Shown: positions 25,867 to 34,774, numbered from the stretch's first letter. The stretch is 45,505 nt of DNA from Candidatus Kuenenia stuttgartensis (GCA_945876185.1 CAMCMZ010000028.1:1-45505); one strand, 5' to 3'. Notes: generated by a model not told the origin, from the letters alone. Program-made: numbers and translations.

Positions 25867-26943
25867 TCAAAACGACACGCGCGGATCGGGCGCCAAATTC
25901 CCCAGGCCTTCTGCCAGCCGGTCCGCCAGCCGGTCGGCTAGTCGAGCTGCCATTTGGGCGAATCCTGCTGCCTGCGGATGCAATCCGTCCGGCAAGAGAC
26001 GCGGATCGTGCGGCATGAGGTCGGTGATCCATTCCAGCCGCGGGGCGAGCGGAGCGAGCCGATCGTGCAGATCAGCGCGGATGCGGGCGATGCGGTGGGC
26101 CGCCTTCGGGTCGAGCGGCACGCCCTGGAAAGCGGCCGGGCCGTGGCCGTCGTCGAGGCACTTCCAGGGTGGCTCCAGCCAGACGACGCGGCCGTGGCCG
26201 CCAGCGAGGGCGATTTCGGCCAGGGCCTCGGCGCAATCCCCAGCACGGTCAGCCTCGGCGTCATTCCAGGCGTGGTTTGATCCCAAGGCGATGACCACGA
26301 GTTCCCACCGTCGCGCATCCAAGGCCCAGCGGAAGACCTCGGTCATGATGCCGAGGCCGCCCACGCCCAGGTTCCAGGCCGGCGCGTTCCAGCGCGCGGC
26401 CAACCGCGCGACCCAGCCATCCAGCGGCGACTGGGCGATGAAGCCCTGGGCAAGGCTGTCGCCAAGCACGAGCCAGCGTGGCGTCAGCGGACGGGCGCTC
26501 GCCGCCACGGCGCCGTCGGCGAGTTCCACCCCGGCGAGGGCGCAGGTTGAGATGGCCGGCAGCCAGAGGCGCACCTCGGCCGGCGGCCCGCCGCGTTCGA
26601 GGCCGGTCGCCAGGCGCACGCGCACATCCCCGTCGCGTGCGCGCAGATCCGGCGATTCGCTCACTGTTCGTGCGCCGGAACCCAGGATTTCCGCAGCGAT
26701 CCCGCACGGTGAGGGCTGGTGATGGCGCAGCCGCGCAAGGTGCAGTTCGACCCACGGGCTGTCGGTGATGAGTTGCACGGCGCAGCCCGACGACGAGCGC
26801 AGGTTGGCGAGCGGCCCAATGCGCCCAACGCACGCGGTGTGCGCGGCCGCGGGAAAACGGTCGAGGCGGATCTCTGGCCGGTTGCGGTCCGTTGGCTGCG
26901 GCGCGAAGAACGCCAGGCGCGGATCAGCGGGGGTCAGCAGCAT
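25867..26943 (-). CDS. SGNH/GDSL-type hydrolase
   Basis: This is a likely esterase of 358 residues with a beta-sandwich N-terminal half (about 1-150) and an SGNH catalytic domain (about 155-358). The blocks visible are 'WLVLGDSLAQGF' (nucleophile serine), 'LGVGGLG' (oxyanion glycine), 'ALGSNHAWND' (oxyanion Asn) and 'LPDGLHPQAAG' (catalytic Asp and His). The N-terminal half, with 'SSGCAVQLITDSPWVELHLARL', resembles the accessory domain of carbohydrate-active SGNH esterases; deacetylation of sugars is possible but unproven. The start is uncertain: ATG 26943 is chosen, and a frame start 12 codons upstream is also open. No signal peptide is evident. It is divergent from folC. Confidence 0.82.
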   Translation of the reverse strand: MLLTPADPRLAFFAPQPTDRNRPEIRLDRFPAAAHTACVGRIGPLANLRSSSGCAVQLITDSPWVELHLARLRHHQPSPCGIAAEILGSGARTVSESPDLRARDGDVRVRLATGLERGGPPAEVRLWLPAISTCALAGVELADGAVAASARPLTPRWLVLGDSLAQGFIAQSPLDGWVARLAARWNAPAWNLGVGGLGIMTEVFRWALDARRWELVVIALGSNHAWNDAEADRAGDCAEALAEIALAGGHGRVVWLEPPWKCLDDGHGPAAFQGVPLDPKAAHRIARIRADLHDRLAPLAPRLEWITDLMPHDPRLLPDGLHPQAAGFAQMAARLADRLADRLAEGLGNLAPDPRVSF

Positions 26944-27072
26944 CACCGTCACGCTGCCGGCAGTGGCCGGCGCGCACAAGCGGCCGGGATCACGGCTTGA
27001 GCACGTCCGCGATCAACCCCTGCAGCGGGGAACCACTCTTCCAGCGCGCGTCTTCAGCGCTACCACGCCGGC

Positions 27073-28293
27073 ATGAGGATCGAACCGACCGTGGCGGGGA
27101 TCACCGCCTGGCTGGATGCGGCGACCAACCGCGAACGCACCGGCGATTTCCATGGTCTGCGCCTGGATTCGGTGCGGGCGGTGCTTGCTCGCCTGCCGCG
27201 GCCCCCTGCGCCTTGCACCATCGCCGGCACCAAGGGCAAGGGCAGCACCCAGCGCTACCTGGAAGCGATTCTGCTCGCGCACGGTGAATCGACGCTCGCC
27301 TTCACCAGTCCGCACGTCACCAGCGTGCTGGAGCGCTGGCGCATCGACAGCCAGCCGGCCACAGCGGTGGAGGTCGCGCGCGCCGCCGAAGAGGTTGCCG
27401 CTGCCGAAGCTGCCAGCGGCAGCATCCTGAGCTGGTTCGAACGCACTTTGGGGGTGGCGGTGGTCTTGGCCGCGAGCCGATCGGGCCGGTGTCTGCTGCT
27501 GGAGGTCGGCATCGGTGGTCGGCTCGATGCCACCAACGCGCTCGATCCGGTGCTCGCCGTGGTCACCGCCCTGTCGCACGACCATCGCGAGGTGCTCGGC
27601 CCGACCCTGGAGCACATCGCGCGTGAAAAGCTCGGGATCAGCCGGCCGGGGCGGTCGCTCCTCATCGCGCCGCAGTCGTTGCCGGCGGCGATCGCGATCG
27701 ATCGCATGCTGCCAGCTGGCATCGAAGCGCGCTGGGTGCAGCGGCCGGCGCGCGCGCTGCGCTTGGGGATGCTGGGTGAACACCAGCAAGACAACGCAGC
27801 GACCGCGCTGGCGGCGGCCCGCCTGCTGCTGCCGTCGTTCGATGCTCAGGTGGCCGAGGCGGCATTGGCCGAGGCCCGGCTCGACGCCCGTTGTCAGCTC
27901 ATCAAGCTCATCTCTCGGGGGGGCGATCGCCGCATCCTCATCGATGGCGCCCACAACGGCGCCAGCATCGCGGCCACCATCGCGGTGGCCCAGAGCCAGC
28001 TCCGGCCCGGCTGGACGCTGGTGCTCGGAATGGCCCGCGACAAGGAGATTGACGAGATCCTGGCCGCGATCCCGGCCAATATCCGGGCGGTGCGCTGCGG
28101 CTACGCTGGTCCGCGCTCGCGCCGGGACGACGACTGGCCCGAAGGTGCGCGCCCCTGGCGCTGGCATGCCGATGTCGCTGCCGCCTTGGCGGCGCTGCCG
28201 GACGGGGATCTCTGCATCACCGGCAGCTTCTATCTTGCGGGCGAAGCGGTGGCCGCCTTGGCCGAAAGCGCGAAAAACCTTATTCCGGCTTGA
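27073..28293 (+). CDS. folC: Bifunctional folylpolyglutamate synthase / dihydrofolate synthase
   Basis: This cytoplasmic Mur-ligase-family enzyme adds glutamate to dihydropteroate and to folates. The 406-residue protein shows the FolC P-loop 'IAGTKGKGSTQRYLEAIL', 'FTSPHVTSVLERWRID', 'LLEVGIGGRLDATNAL', 'SHDHREVLGPTLEHIAREK' and the C-terminal domain motif 'ILIDGAHNGASI'. The length is slightly short for the family (about 420-430). ATG 27073 has only a weak upstream ribosome-binding site. The 3' end overlaps the convergent hypothetical gene at 28280 by 14 bases. Confidence 0.93.
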   Translation: MRIEPTVAGITAWLDAATNRERTGDFHGLRLDSVRAVLARLPRPPAPCTIAGTKGKGSTQRYLEAILLAHGESTLAFTSPHVTSVLERWRIDSQPATAVEVARAAEEVAAAEAASGSILSWFERTLGVAVVLAASRSGRCLLLEVGIGGRLDATNALDPVLAVVTALSHDHREVLGPTLEHIAREKLGISRPGRSLLIAPQSLPAAIAIDRMLPAGIEARWVQRPARALRLGMLGEHQQDNAATALAAARLLLPSFDAQVAEAALAEARLDARCQLIKLISRGGDRRILIDGAHNGASIAATIAVAQSQLRPGWTLVLGMARDKEIDEILAAIPANIRAVRCGYAGPRSRRDDDWPEGARPWRWHADVAAALAALPDGDLCITGSFYLAGEAVAALAESAKNLIPA

Positions 28294-28717
28294 TCTTCAC
28301 GACCTTGCCACGGTTGAGGACCACCCGCAGGTGGTACATCGAACTGTCAGGGCCCTGGCAGAACGAGAAGCGCATTTCCAGGCCTTCAGCGGTCAGGCCG
28401 AGATCGCTGCAGCCATAGATCTGGAAATCGGCGACCGGACTGCCCCGGCGCTCGAACTCGGCGAGGATCGTCTGGACGTGGGACGGATAGGGTTTGGCCA
28501 TCGGCCGCACCAGGTATGGGCTTGGTTCGTACTCGGGGACCGGTTCCTCGGCGGGTGGCGGCGCCGGAGTCAGGGACACCGCTGGGAAGGGCTTGCCGGG
28601 AGTGCGGTAGCGTTCCAGCAACTGTGCTGCCGGAACTGCGGTTTCCGCCGGCTTCTGAAAGGACTTGCGCATCGAGCGCAGGAACCGGGTCAGGCCGCTA
28701 TCGCTGTCGTTGCTCAC
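28280..28717 (-). CDS. Hypothetical protein, 145 residues
   Basis: I do not recognise this protein. The GTG at 28717 is preceded by GAGGAC at a good distance and gives 145 residues; a much longer upstream frame has no support. The N-terminal 75 residues are Pro/Arg/Glu-rich and look disordered. The C-terminal 70 residues look like a compact alpha/beta domain ('HVQTILAEFERRGSPVADFQIYG', then 'YHLRVVLNRGKVVKIKPE'). It is convergent with folC and overlaps its last 14 bases. It has no signal peptide, so it is probably cytoplasmic. Confidence 0.6.
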   Translation of the reverse strand: MSNDSDSGLTRFLRSMRKSFQKPAETAVPAAQLLERYRTPGKPFPAVSLTPAPPPAEEPVPEYEPSPYLVRPMAKPYPSHVQTILAEFERRGSPVADFQIYGCSDLGLTAEGLEMRFSFCQGPDSSMYHLRVVLNRGKVVKIKPE

Positions 28718-28895
28718 GCGGACGTCCTCATGGTGAATCAGGCTAACAGCCAAGGCGACCACGCCAACCCCATGGTGCAGCGATCTGAAATCTTGGAACG
28801 CGGCAGATGAGACACCCGGCGATCCGCCTGTCCGGGGCGCGGGCCGCGCCGGTTGCCCGCAGGCGCGGCAGTTCAGCATGCCGCACGAGGTCTCC

Positions 28896-29927
28896 ATGCG
28901 AATTGTCATCATGTCCGGTGCCGTGCTCGCTGCGGCCTTGTCCATAACCGGGTGCGGTGGCGGCGGCATGGGCAGCCCTGATGCCGGATACCAGGTGCAG
29001 GTTCCCGGCAGCGGATCCGGCAACCAGATCACCGTGCTTGGTGCCATCAACGCCTGGCGCACCAAGTGCGCGATTCCCCCAGCCGGGTTGATGGTCGCCT
29101 TCAACAACTCCGCCGTGAAGCACGCAGCCTACCAGGCGGCGCAGGTGCCCGACGTCAGCAGCTACACCGAGACGAACACCGCGAATCCCTTCTATACCGC
29201 TGCCAACTCCAGCGACCGCATGCAGAAGGCCTGGGTGGCCTGGTACGATAAGTTCGTGGTCGCCCCGCTGCCGCCCGGCCCAACCGGCTATGACGAGCGC
29301 ATCCACGACACGCTCACGGGAACGGCCTATGTGGCCTGGGCCTGGCCGCAGACGATCTACCACCGTCTGCCGATGATGCGTCACGAATGGCGCTGGCTGG
29401 GCTACGGCGATCGCGACCAGGCGATCGAGGACGGCCTCGCCATTCCCGCGACCCATACCTTTAATGCGACCACCCTCGACTGGGGTCGCCTGCCCGGGGT
29501 TGTCCGTTCGGTCAGCGCCTGGCCGACTGATGGCGAAATCCGCGTGGCTTCCAGCTATTCCCCGGCTGACGACGCCGCCATCCCGCCCGGACTGACCAGC
29601 GGGAAGATCTACGGCACCGCGATCCACCTCATTCACCCCACCAATTCGCAGTGGATCTCGATCAGCGCGTCGGTCACCCCGGTCGAAAAGCCGGTCGTCT
29701 TTCCGCAACTTCCGACGCCGACCGGCACGGCGCTCAATCCGATCCGGATCATTCATGGCGGTGGGGCGACCTCGACCGACACCTCCTACGACAGCATGCT
29801 GACGGTCGGTGAGGTTTTCATCATCCCGCCGGATGCGCTCAACAACGGCTGGTACAACGTGGTCTTCAACGGCGCCACCAGCAACGAACTCGTGAAATAC
29901 AGTTGGTACTTCAAGGTCGGGCCGTAG
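28896..29927 (+). CDS. CAP-domain (SCP/PR1-like) lipoprotein
   Basis: This is an exported lipoprotein of 343 residues. ATG 28896 follows GAGG by about 5 bases. The signal segment ends in 'LSITGC', a good lipobox with a glycine-rich stretch after the cysteine. Residues about 45-170 resemble a bacterial CAP domain: 'LGAINAWRTKCAIPP' and 'NNSAVKHAAYQAA' match the 'LNxxRxxxGxxPL...LxxAAxxHA' pattern, and 'IYHRLPMMRHEWRWLGYG' matches the 'FYHRxPLL...xxxGxG' segment found in such proteins. The C-terminal 150 residues are beta-rich and end in 'LVKYSWYFKVGP'. The function of bacterial CAP proteins is largely unknown; roles in envelope adhesion or hydrolysis have been suggested. The gene is convergent with the LysM lipoprotein gene. 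Confidence 0.75.
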   Translation: MRIVIMSGAVLAAALSITGCGGGGMGSPDAGYQVQVPGSGSGNQITVLGAINAWRTKCAIPPAGLMVAFNNSAVKHAAYQAAQVPDVSSYTETNTANPFYTAANSSDRMQKAWVAWYDKFVVAPLPPGPTGYDERIHDTLTGTAYVAWAWPQTIYHRLPMMRHEWRWLGYGDRDQAIEDGLAIPATHTFNATTLDWGRLPGVVRSVSAWPTDGEIRVASSYSPADDAAIPPGLTSGKIYGTAIHLIHPTNSQWISISASVTPVEKPVVFPQLPTPTGTALNPIRIIHGGGATSTDTSYDSMLTVGEVFIIPPDALNNGWYNVVFNGATSNELVKYSWYFKVGP

Positions 29928-29948
29928 CGGCCACGCCCGAGCGAAGTC

Positions 29949-30665
29949 CTATGAACCGCCGGGTGTCGGCTTGGCCGCCGGTGGGACGGCGTTCCCCGGC
30001 GCATCAGTCAGCACCGGCAGCATGATGGCTTTGCCGACCGGCATGGCGCTGGGATCCAGCCCGGGGTTGGCATCCAGGATGCGACGCCAGTGCTTCGATG
30101 ATCCGTATGCGGCGGCGCTGATCTGCATCAGGGTGTCGCCGGCCTGGATGACGTAGCTGGAAGGCGCGTTGGCGGGTTTGACCGTCAACGCGGCGACCGT
30201 GGCAGGGGCAATCGGCGTCGGCGCGGTTGGCGCGGCGAAGCGGGTGGCGTCGCTCACTTCCTTGACCGTCACGGTCAGATTGGAACGCGGACGCCAGACC
30301 GCGCCTTTGACCTCTTCATAGGCCAGGCCCTGGACGACGTGGGTCGGCAGGGGAATCGGCGTGGTGCCGTCGCCGATCAAATCGACCGTCACGGTCGCGC
30401 GTTCCCATTCGTAGCGGTCCTTGTCCGGATCCCACTTGGGCAGTTCGGTGATCACGGCCTCAGCCCGCCACTTGTCGCCCAATTTGGGTTTGAGCGCCGC
30501 CACCACCATGCGTTGGCGGATCAGGCGGGTGTTCTCAGCCGTCAGGGAATACTGCTCGCCGTCGTAATAGGTGAAGCCGAACGGCCGGTTGTCGCACCCA
30601 CCCAGCCATAGGGCGGCGGACAGGGCGACAGAGGCGGTGAGGACGGCAAGGGAGGTATGGCGCAT
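29949..30665 (-). CDS. LysM-domain lipoprotein
   Basis: This 238-residue protein starts at ATG 30665. The signal peptide ends in 'ALWLGGC', a clear lipobox, so it is probably membrane-anchored. The middle part (about 25-150) is a beta-rich domain with no family assigned. Near the C-terminus a LysM domain is visible ('SYVIQAGDTLMQISAAAYG', then 'HWRRILDANPGLDP' and 'LPVGKAIMLPVL'-like end), which binds peptidoglycan. The last 20 residues are Pro-rich. The likely role is cell-wall association. Its 5' end lies 53 bases from the end of bpt on the same strand, so the two could be co-transcribed. Confidence 0.82.
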   Translation of the reverse strand: MRHTSLAVLTASVALSAALWLGGCDNRPFGFTYYDGEQYSLTAENTRLIRQRMVVAALKPKLGDKWRAEAVITELPKWDPDKDRYEWERATVTVDLIGDGTTPIPLPTHVVQGLAYEEVKGAVWRPRSNLTVTVKEVSDATRFAAPTAPTPIAPATVAALTVKPANAPSSYVIQAGDTLMQISAAAYGSSKHWRRILDANPGLDPSAMPVGKAIMLPVLTDAPGNAVPPAAKPTPGGS

Positions 30666-30717
30666 GGGCGGGCAGTGTTGCTTCCTTGTCCGGGACGCCA
30701 GCCCCGTCCGACGCACG

Positions 30718-31395
30718 TCAGGCGTACTCGACCCAGCGGCCATCGACCAGCACCTCATGCGGCCGGAAGCGAGCCTTGTACGCCATCTTGGCGCAGGGCC
30801 GGACCAGGAAACCGAGGTACAGCCAGCGGCAGCCGGCCGCACGCGCCTGGCTGATCTCGGCCAGGGCCAGGAACGTCCCCAGGCCGCGCGCGCGTTCCGC
30901 CGGATCCCAGTAGCAGTACACGCTCGACCAGCAGTCGGCGAAGATATCGACCAGACTCACCGCGAGCAGCCGGCCGCTGGCGTCGCGGGCGTGGAGTTCG
31001 CCGCCGGGCACGCCGGCATCCTCGCAGAGGAAGCGGGTGGGATCGCCTTGCTCTTCCTTTGCATGCACCGCCGCCTGATAGCGGGTGAAGAGCGTCTGCC
31101 GTTCGTTGTCCATCCCGCGTGGGTTCCGGGTCACGATCAGATCCGCATTGGTCGCAACGCAGCGCCGCTGGTCGCGCCGGGGGGCGAACCGTCGCAGGTC
31201 GACCCGGATCGGTCGGCATTCGCTGCACGCTTCGCACATCGGGATGTAGAAGTCCGCGCCCGAGCGGCGGCAGCCGACGTCCATCAGGGCGCGGTAGTTT
31301 CCGGCGGCGAGCGCAGGATCGACCGGAGCAAAGGCGCGGAAGGCGCGTCCCGGCAGGTACGGGCAGGGACCGCAATCGATGAGATGGCCGAGCAC
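30718..31395 (-). CDS. bpt: Aspartate/glutamate leucyl- or arginyltransferase (N-degron)
   Basis: This is an aminoacyl-tRNA-protein transferase of the Bpt/Ate type, which adds Leu (Bpt) or Arg (Ate) to N-terminal acidic residues for the N-degron pathway. The 225-residue frame from GTG 31395 opens 'VLGHLIDCGPCPYLPGR', matching the family's N-terminal 'PCxYLPxR' motif. It continues with 'GCRRSGADFYIPMCEACSECRPIRV', containing the conserved cysteines, and 'RRCVATN'. A GNAT-like C-terminal half with 'VYCYWDPAERARGLGTFLALAEI' and 'YLGFLV' completes it. The start is not certain: the frame continues upstream through an inverted-repeat element, and GTG 31395 has only a weak ribosome-binding site. It is divergent from mnmG. 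Confidence 0.87.
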   Translation of the reverse strand: MLGHLIDCGPCPYLPGRAFRAFAPVDPALAAGNYRALMDVGCRRSGADFYIPMCEACSECRPIRVDLRRFAPRRDQRRCVATNADLIVTRNPRGMDNERQTLFTRYQAAVHAKEEQGDPTRFLCEDAGVPGGELHARDASGRLLAVSLVDIFADCWSSVYCYWDPAERARGLGTFLALAEISQARAAGCRWLYLGFLVRPCAKMAYKARFRPHEVLVDGRWVEYA

Positions 31396-31443
31396 GTCGG
31401 CACCATAGATCGCGTGCTTGAGCCCGGAAGCGGTCTGGATCCT

Positions 31444-31566
31444 GAGGCTTGCGCCAGGCCACCTCAAAAGTCGGTTGGCGGCATCCTTCGGATGATGCTT
31501 TATCCAGCCGGCGAGACGCCGGCGCGCCCAGGAAGGCCGACTTTTGAGGTGCCCCGAGGCTTGCGC
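31444..31566. repeat. Inverted-repeat element with internal hairpins and flanking direct repeats
   Basis: Perfect 15-base arms (31460-31474 and 31537-31551; CACCTCAAAAGTCGG and its complement) enclose 62 bases. The interior holds a GCATCC/GGATG-type hairpin and a perfect CCGGCG-AGA-CGCCGG hairpin, which would give a three-way junction in RNA or cruciform DNA. The 11-base direct repeat GAGGCTTGCGC flanks it at 31444-31454 and 31556-31566. It fills the divergent region between bpt and mnmG and codes for nothing. It may be a small mobile element or a regulatory RNA structure. Confidence 0.75.
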
Positions 31567-31610
31567 TTGCCCCAGTTTGCGCCCCGGCCGACAGCGCCAG
31601 ACTCCCGCCC

Positions 31611-33470
31611 GTGCAGCATTCCTACGATGTCGTGGTGATCGGCGCGGGACACGCCGGGATCGAGGCTGCCTCGGCGGCGGCGCGCCTTGGCGCCCGCACC
31701 GCCCTGGTCGCCTCAAATCTCGACACGGTCGGCAAGATGTCGTGCAATCCGTCGATCGGCGGCATGGCGAAGGGCCAGCTCGTGCGCGAACTCGACGCCC
31801 TCGGCGGCGTCATGGGACTCGCCACCGATGCGACTGGCATCCAGTTCCGGCAGTTGGGGCTGTCGAAGGGCCCGGCGCTGTGGAGCCCGCGTGCCCAGTG
31901 CGACAAGGCCGCCTATTCCGTCTGGATGAAGCAGGCGGTCGAAACGACGCCCAACCTCTTCCCGGTGCAGGGCGAGGCCTGGGATCTCACGCGCGACGAG
32001 GCCGGCATCAGCGGCGTCGTTTTGCGCGACGGGCGCGACCTGCGCACCCGCCGCGTGGTGCTGACCTCAGGCACGTTTCTGCGCGGTCTTCTGCACCAGG
32101 GCGAGACGAAGACCCAGGGTGGCCGCATGGGCGACCAGGCGGCGATGGGCCTGTCGGATGCGCTCGCCCGCCTTGGATTGCGCCTCATCCGCCACAAGAC
32201 CGGCACGCCGTGCCGACTGCTCGCCAGCAGCATCCGCTGGGATCTCTGCGAGGAGCAGCCGGGCGACCGCGAACCGCGCCCGTTCAGCTACCGGACTGAT
32301 GCGGCGGCCTGGCGGGTGCAACTCACGCAATTGCCGTGCTGGACGACGCGAACCACCCCGGCCGCGCACGCGGTAATCCGCGCCAACCTGCACCGGGCGC
32401 CGATGTACAACGGCCAGATCAGCTCGGTCGGGCCGCGCTACTGCCCGTCGATCGAGGACAAGGTCATGCGCTTCGCCGGGCGCGACGACCACCACCTGTT
32501 CCTCGAACCGGAAGGCCGCGCCACAGGCGAGATCTACGTCAACGGCCTGAGCACCTCGCTGCCGATCGATATTCAGGACGCGATCCTGGCCGCCATTCCG
32601 GCCCTCGCCCAGGCGCACGTCCTGCGCTACGGCTATGCGGTGGAATACGACGTGGTCGCACCGGACCAGATCGATCACGGCCTCGCCGCCGTGTCGGTGC
32701 CTGGATTTTACCTTGCCGGGCAGATCAACGGCACCTCGGGCTATGAAGAGGCCGCAGCCCAGGGCCTCATCGCCGGGGCCAACGCCGCGCTGTCACTCGC
32801 CGGAAAATCACCGCTGATCCTGTCGCGCGCCGACGCCTATATCGGCGTGCTGATCGACGATCTGGTCTCGCGCTGCCCGGAAGAACCCTACCGGATGTTC
32901 ACCAGCCGGGCCGAGCACCGCCTGCACCTGCGCTCCGGCAATGCTGATCGCCGCCTTGCTGCGCTTGCCGTCCGCTCTGGTCTGGTACCGGTCGCCTGGG
33001 CCGACGCGGTGGCCAGCAAGGACGCCGCCGTCACGGCCCTGGTCGCGGCGGTCTCGGCCGAGGTCGCCGCACGCATCGCCGGCGAAGCATTGGAGTTCAC
33101 CGCCGCCTGCGCTGAGGTGCCGGTGCTTGCCGCCGCTGCACCCGACATCGCCGAAGAAGCCTGGACCGAACTGCGCTACACCGCGTATCTGGATCGCCAG
33201 CGCCACCGCATCGCGCAACTGGAGCGCTACCGCGATCTGCCAATTCCGACTGCGCTCGATCCCGCCAGCCTGACCACCCTCAGCCACGAAGGGCGCACCG
33301 TCCTCGGCAAGCGCCGGCCGCGCACGCTGGGCGAGGCGCGAGCGCTGGCCGGGGTGACCGAGGCCGACGTCGAGACGCTGTACGCCATCCTGCTGTCGCG
33401 GGCCTGGCGCGCCGGGCCGGCGCACGCCGTTGACCAACCGAGCGGGCTCAGCCCGACCAGCCCAGGCTGA
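31611..33470 (+). CDS. mnmG: tRNA uridine-5-carboxymethylaminomethyl modification enzyme MnmG
   Basis: This FAD-dependent enzyme works with MnmE to modify U34 of certain tRNAs. The 619-residue protein starts at GTG 31611. The Rossmann FAD motif is 'VVVIGAGHAGIEAA', followed by the family signatures 'MSCNPSIGGMAKGQLVRELDALGG', 'GRMGDQAAMGLSDAL', 'HKTGTPCRL', 'YNGQISSVGPRYCPSIEDK', 'FLEPEG' and 'GTSGYEEAAAQGLIAGANA'. The C-terminal helical domain ('PYRMFTSRAEHRLHLRSGNAD') that contacts MnmE and tRNA is intact. No mnmE or rsmG neighbour is present. No clear ribosome-binding site precedes the GTG; a structured inverted-repeat element lies 45-150 bases upstream. Confidence 0.96.
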   Translation: MQHSYDVVVIGAGHAGIEAASAAARLGARTALVASNLDTVGKMSCNPSIGGMAKGQLVRELDALGGVMGLATDATGIQFRQLGLSKGPALWSPRAQCDKAAYSVWMKQAVETTPNLFPVQGEAWDLTRDEAGISGVVLRDGRDLRTRRVVLTSGTFLRGLLHQGETKTQGGRMGDQAAMGLSDALARLGLRLIRHKTGTPCRLLASSIRWDLCEEQPGDREPRPFSYRTDAAAWRVQLTQLPCWTTRTTPAAHAVIRANLHRAPMYNGQISSVGPRYCPSIEDKVMRFAGRDDHHLFLEPEGRATGEIYVNGLSTSLPIDIQDAILAAIPALAQAHVLRYGYAVEYDVVAPDQIDHGLAAVSVPGFYLAGQINGTSGYEEAAAQGLIAGANAALSLAGKSPLILSRADAYIGVLIDDLVSRCPEEPYRMFTSRAEHRLHLRSGNADRRLAALAVRSGLVPVAWADAVASKDAAVTALVAAVSAEVAARIAGEALEFTAACAEVPVLAAAAPDIAEEAWTELRYTAYLDRQRHRIAQLERYRDLPIPTALDPASLTTLSHEGRTVLGKRRPRTLGEARALAGVTEADVETLYAILLSRAWRAGPAHAVDQPSGLSPTSPG

Positions 33471-33522
33471 ATCCGGCGACGGTGACGTCGCCGGCGAGCG
33501 CCCCAAGCGGGCGTCGATGCGT

Positions 33523-33798
33523 TCAGCGCGACGAACCCGTATCGGTGCGCCGGCGCATCTTCAGATCGATGATGAGGTCGATGGTCGGGATCAGCCGCTC
33601 GATTTCCTTAAGGCGATCACGCATCGCCCGCCATTCCTTGAGCGACAGGCGGCCGGAATCGAGGATGGCGTCATTCAATTCATCGATGAGCGATTTGCGC
33701 CCAGTTTCGCCGTCGTCCAGGAATCCGTTGAGGCGCAAGAGCTGGTCCAGCTCGGCCTGTTCCAGGACGCTTTCGGCGATTTGTTCTTTGTCGGTCAT
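33523..33798 (-). CDS. Small hypothetical protein, 91 residues
   Basis: A short, charged, mostly helical protein without membrane segments ('SLIDELNDAILDSGRLSLKEWRAMRDRLKEIERL'). GGAG lies about 13 bases before ATG 33798. It ends in a basic stretch ('KMRRRTDTGSS'). No family is recognised. It is convergent with mnmG, with a 52-base gap, and lies downstream of the DUF4912 gene on the same strand. Confidence 0.6.
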   Translation of the reverse strand: MTDKEQIAESVLEQAELDQLLRLNGFLDDGETGRKSLIDELNDAILDSGRLSLKEWRAMRDRLKEIERLIPTIDLIIDLKMRRRTDTGSSR

Positions 33799-33839
33799 GG
33801 CACGTCGCTCCAGGCCATTCTACCACACGAAGGGCCAAT

Positions 33840-33854
33840 TGGGCCAGTGGCCCA
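33840..33854. terminator. Short palindromic hairpin after the DUF4912 gene
   Basis: TGGGCCA (33840-33846) and TGGCCCA (33848-33854) form a near-perfect palindrome just downstream of the DUF4912 stop on the minus strand. The loop is only one base and there is no T-run, so function as a terminator or as a protein-binding site is unclear. Confidence 0.3.
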
Positions 33855-33889
33855 CGGACGAACCTGCTACGCGGAGGGGATCGCGGATC

Positions 33890-34774
33890 TTACGGCTTGG
33901 CGCGCTCGTCGCCGGGGCGCTTCGCCAACGCTCCGGACGACAGCGTGGACGACGAAGGCAGGCCGGATTCCGGCAGCTCCAACGGCAACGGCACCGACAG
34001 GGGCAGGGTCTGGCCGGGCGGCAGCGGGCGGCCCTTGGCGCCGGGCACCTTGGAGCTGGAATCGTTGCCGATTGGCACGGTCTTCCAGGCCCAGGCGCCG
34101 ACGCGCTGATCGCCAGCAAGCGCGGCGCTGGAAGGCGCGGTCGTCCCGTCGCTGCCCGGCAAGCCGGAACGCGCGAGCAGTTCGTGGAAGGTCTCTTCCA
34201 CGCCCAGCCACTGTTCGTCGGTGCGTTCGCTGACGTCGGCGGGCGGAGTGGCGACCTGGTTCGAGGAGGCGAAAAGATGGAGTCGGCCGTCGCTTCCACG
34301 CAGGGCGAGCCCAGCGCGGTAGGTGCCGCGCGGGGCCACGGTCAGGTAGTAGTTGCCGCCGCGCAGGTCGACCTCGCGCTGCTCGGTGCCCGAGATGCCT
34401 TCGATCACCAGGACCGGCGTACCCGAACCTGACTCGCGCAGCACCCGGTCGATGGTTTCCGGGGTGATCTCCCAATAGGCGAACAGGTGGTGCGGATCCT
34501 GGACCATCAGCACCAGGCGGTCGTGGCCGTAGTCCGGCGGGATGGGCAGATCGTGGCTGACGACGAAGGTCGGCGCCGCCGACGCGACGTGCACGCTGGC
34601 AGAACCCGCAGAGGAGGTCGTGTTGGGCGCCTCCGGCAATATCGGTCCGGCTTGATGGGCCAGGGCGGTAATGAGTTCCGCTTTGTGCAGCCTGGCCGCA
34701 CCGGCAATGCCCCGGGCGGCCGCGAGTGCGCGCAGGTCCTTGACGGTCAGGCCGGAGAGAGTGTCGGTTTGCAT
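33890..34774 (-). CDS. DUF4912 domain protein with N-terminal SAP/Rho-N-like domain
   Basis: This 294-residue protein opens with a small helical domain ('LSGLTVKDLRALAAARGIAGAARLHKAELITAL') that resembles SAP or Rho N-terminal nucleic-acid-binding helices. The DUF4912 domain follows (about residues 80-200), with the signature 'VLMVQDPHHLFAYWEITPETI' and 'GGNYYLTVAPRGTYRAGL'. The C-terminal 90 residues are Pro/Ser/Gly-rich and probably disordered. DUF4912 proteins are often encoded beside glycogen-metabolism genes, and here glgC lies 630 bases upstream on the same strand. Its molecular activity is not known; the fold suggests a carbohydrate-binding-like beta-sandwich. Confidence 0.82.
   Translation of the reverse strand: MQTDTLSGLTVKDLRALAAARGIAGAARLHKAELITALAHQAGPILPEAPNTTSSAGSASVHVASAAPTFVVSHDLPIPPDYGHDRLVLMVQDPHHLFAYWEITPETIDRVLRESGSGTPVLVIEGISGTEQREVDLRGGNYYLTVAPRGTYRAGLALRGSDGRLHLFASSNQVATPPADVSERTDEQWLGVEETFHELLARSGLPGSDGTTAPSSAALAGDQRVGAWAWKTVPIGNDSSSKVPGAKGRPLPPGQTLPLSVPLPLELPESGLPSSSTLSSGALAKRPGDERAKP

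Noticed and set aside
27013-28167. Long minus-strand frame opposite folC
   Set aside because: It is a shadow of the clear FolC coding sequence, with no recognisable domain.
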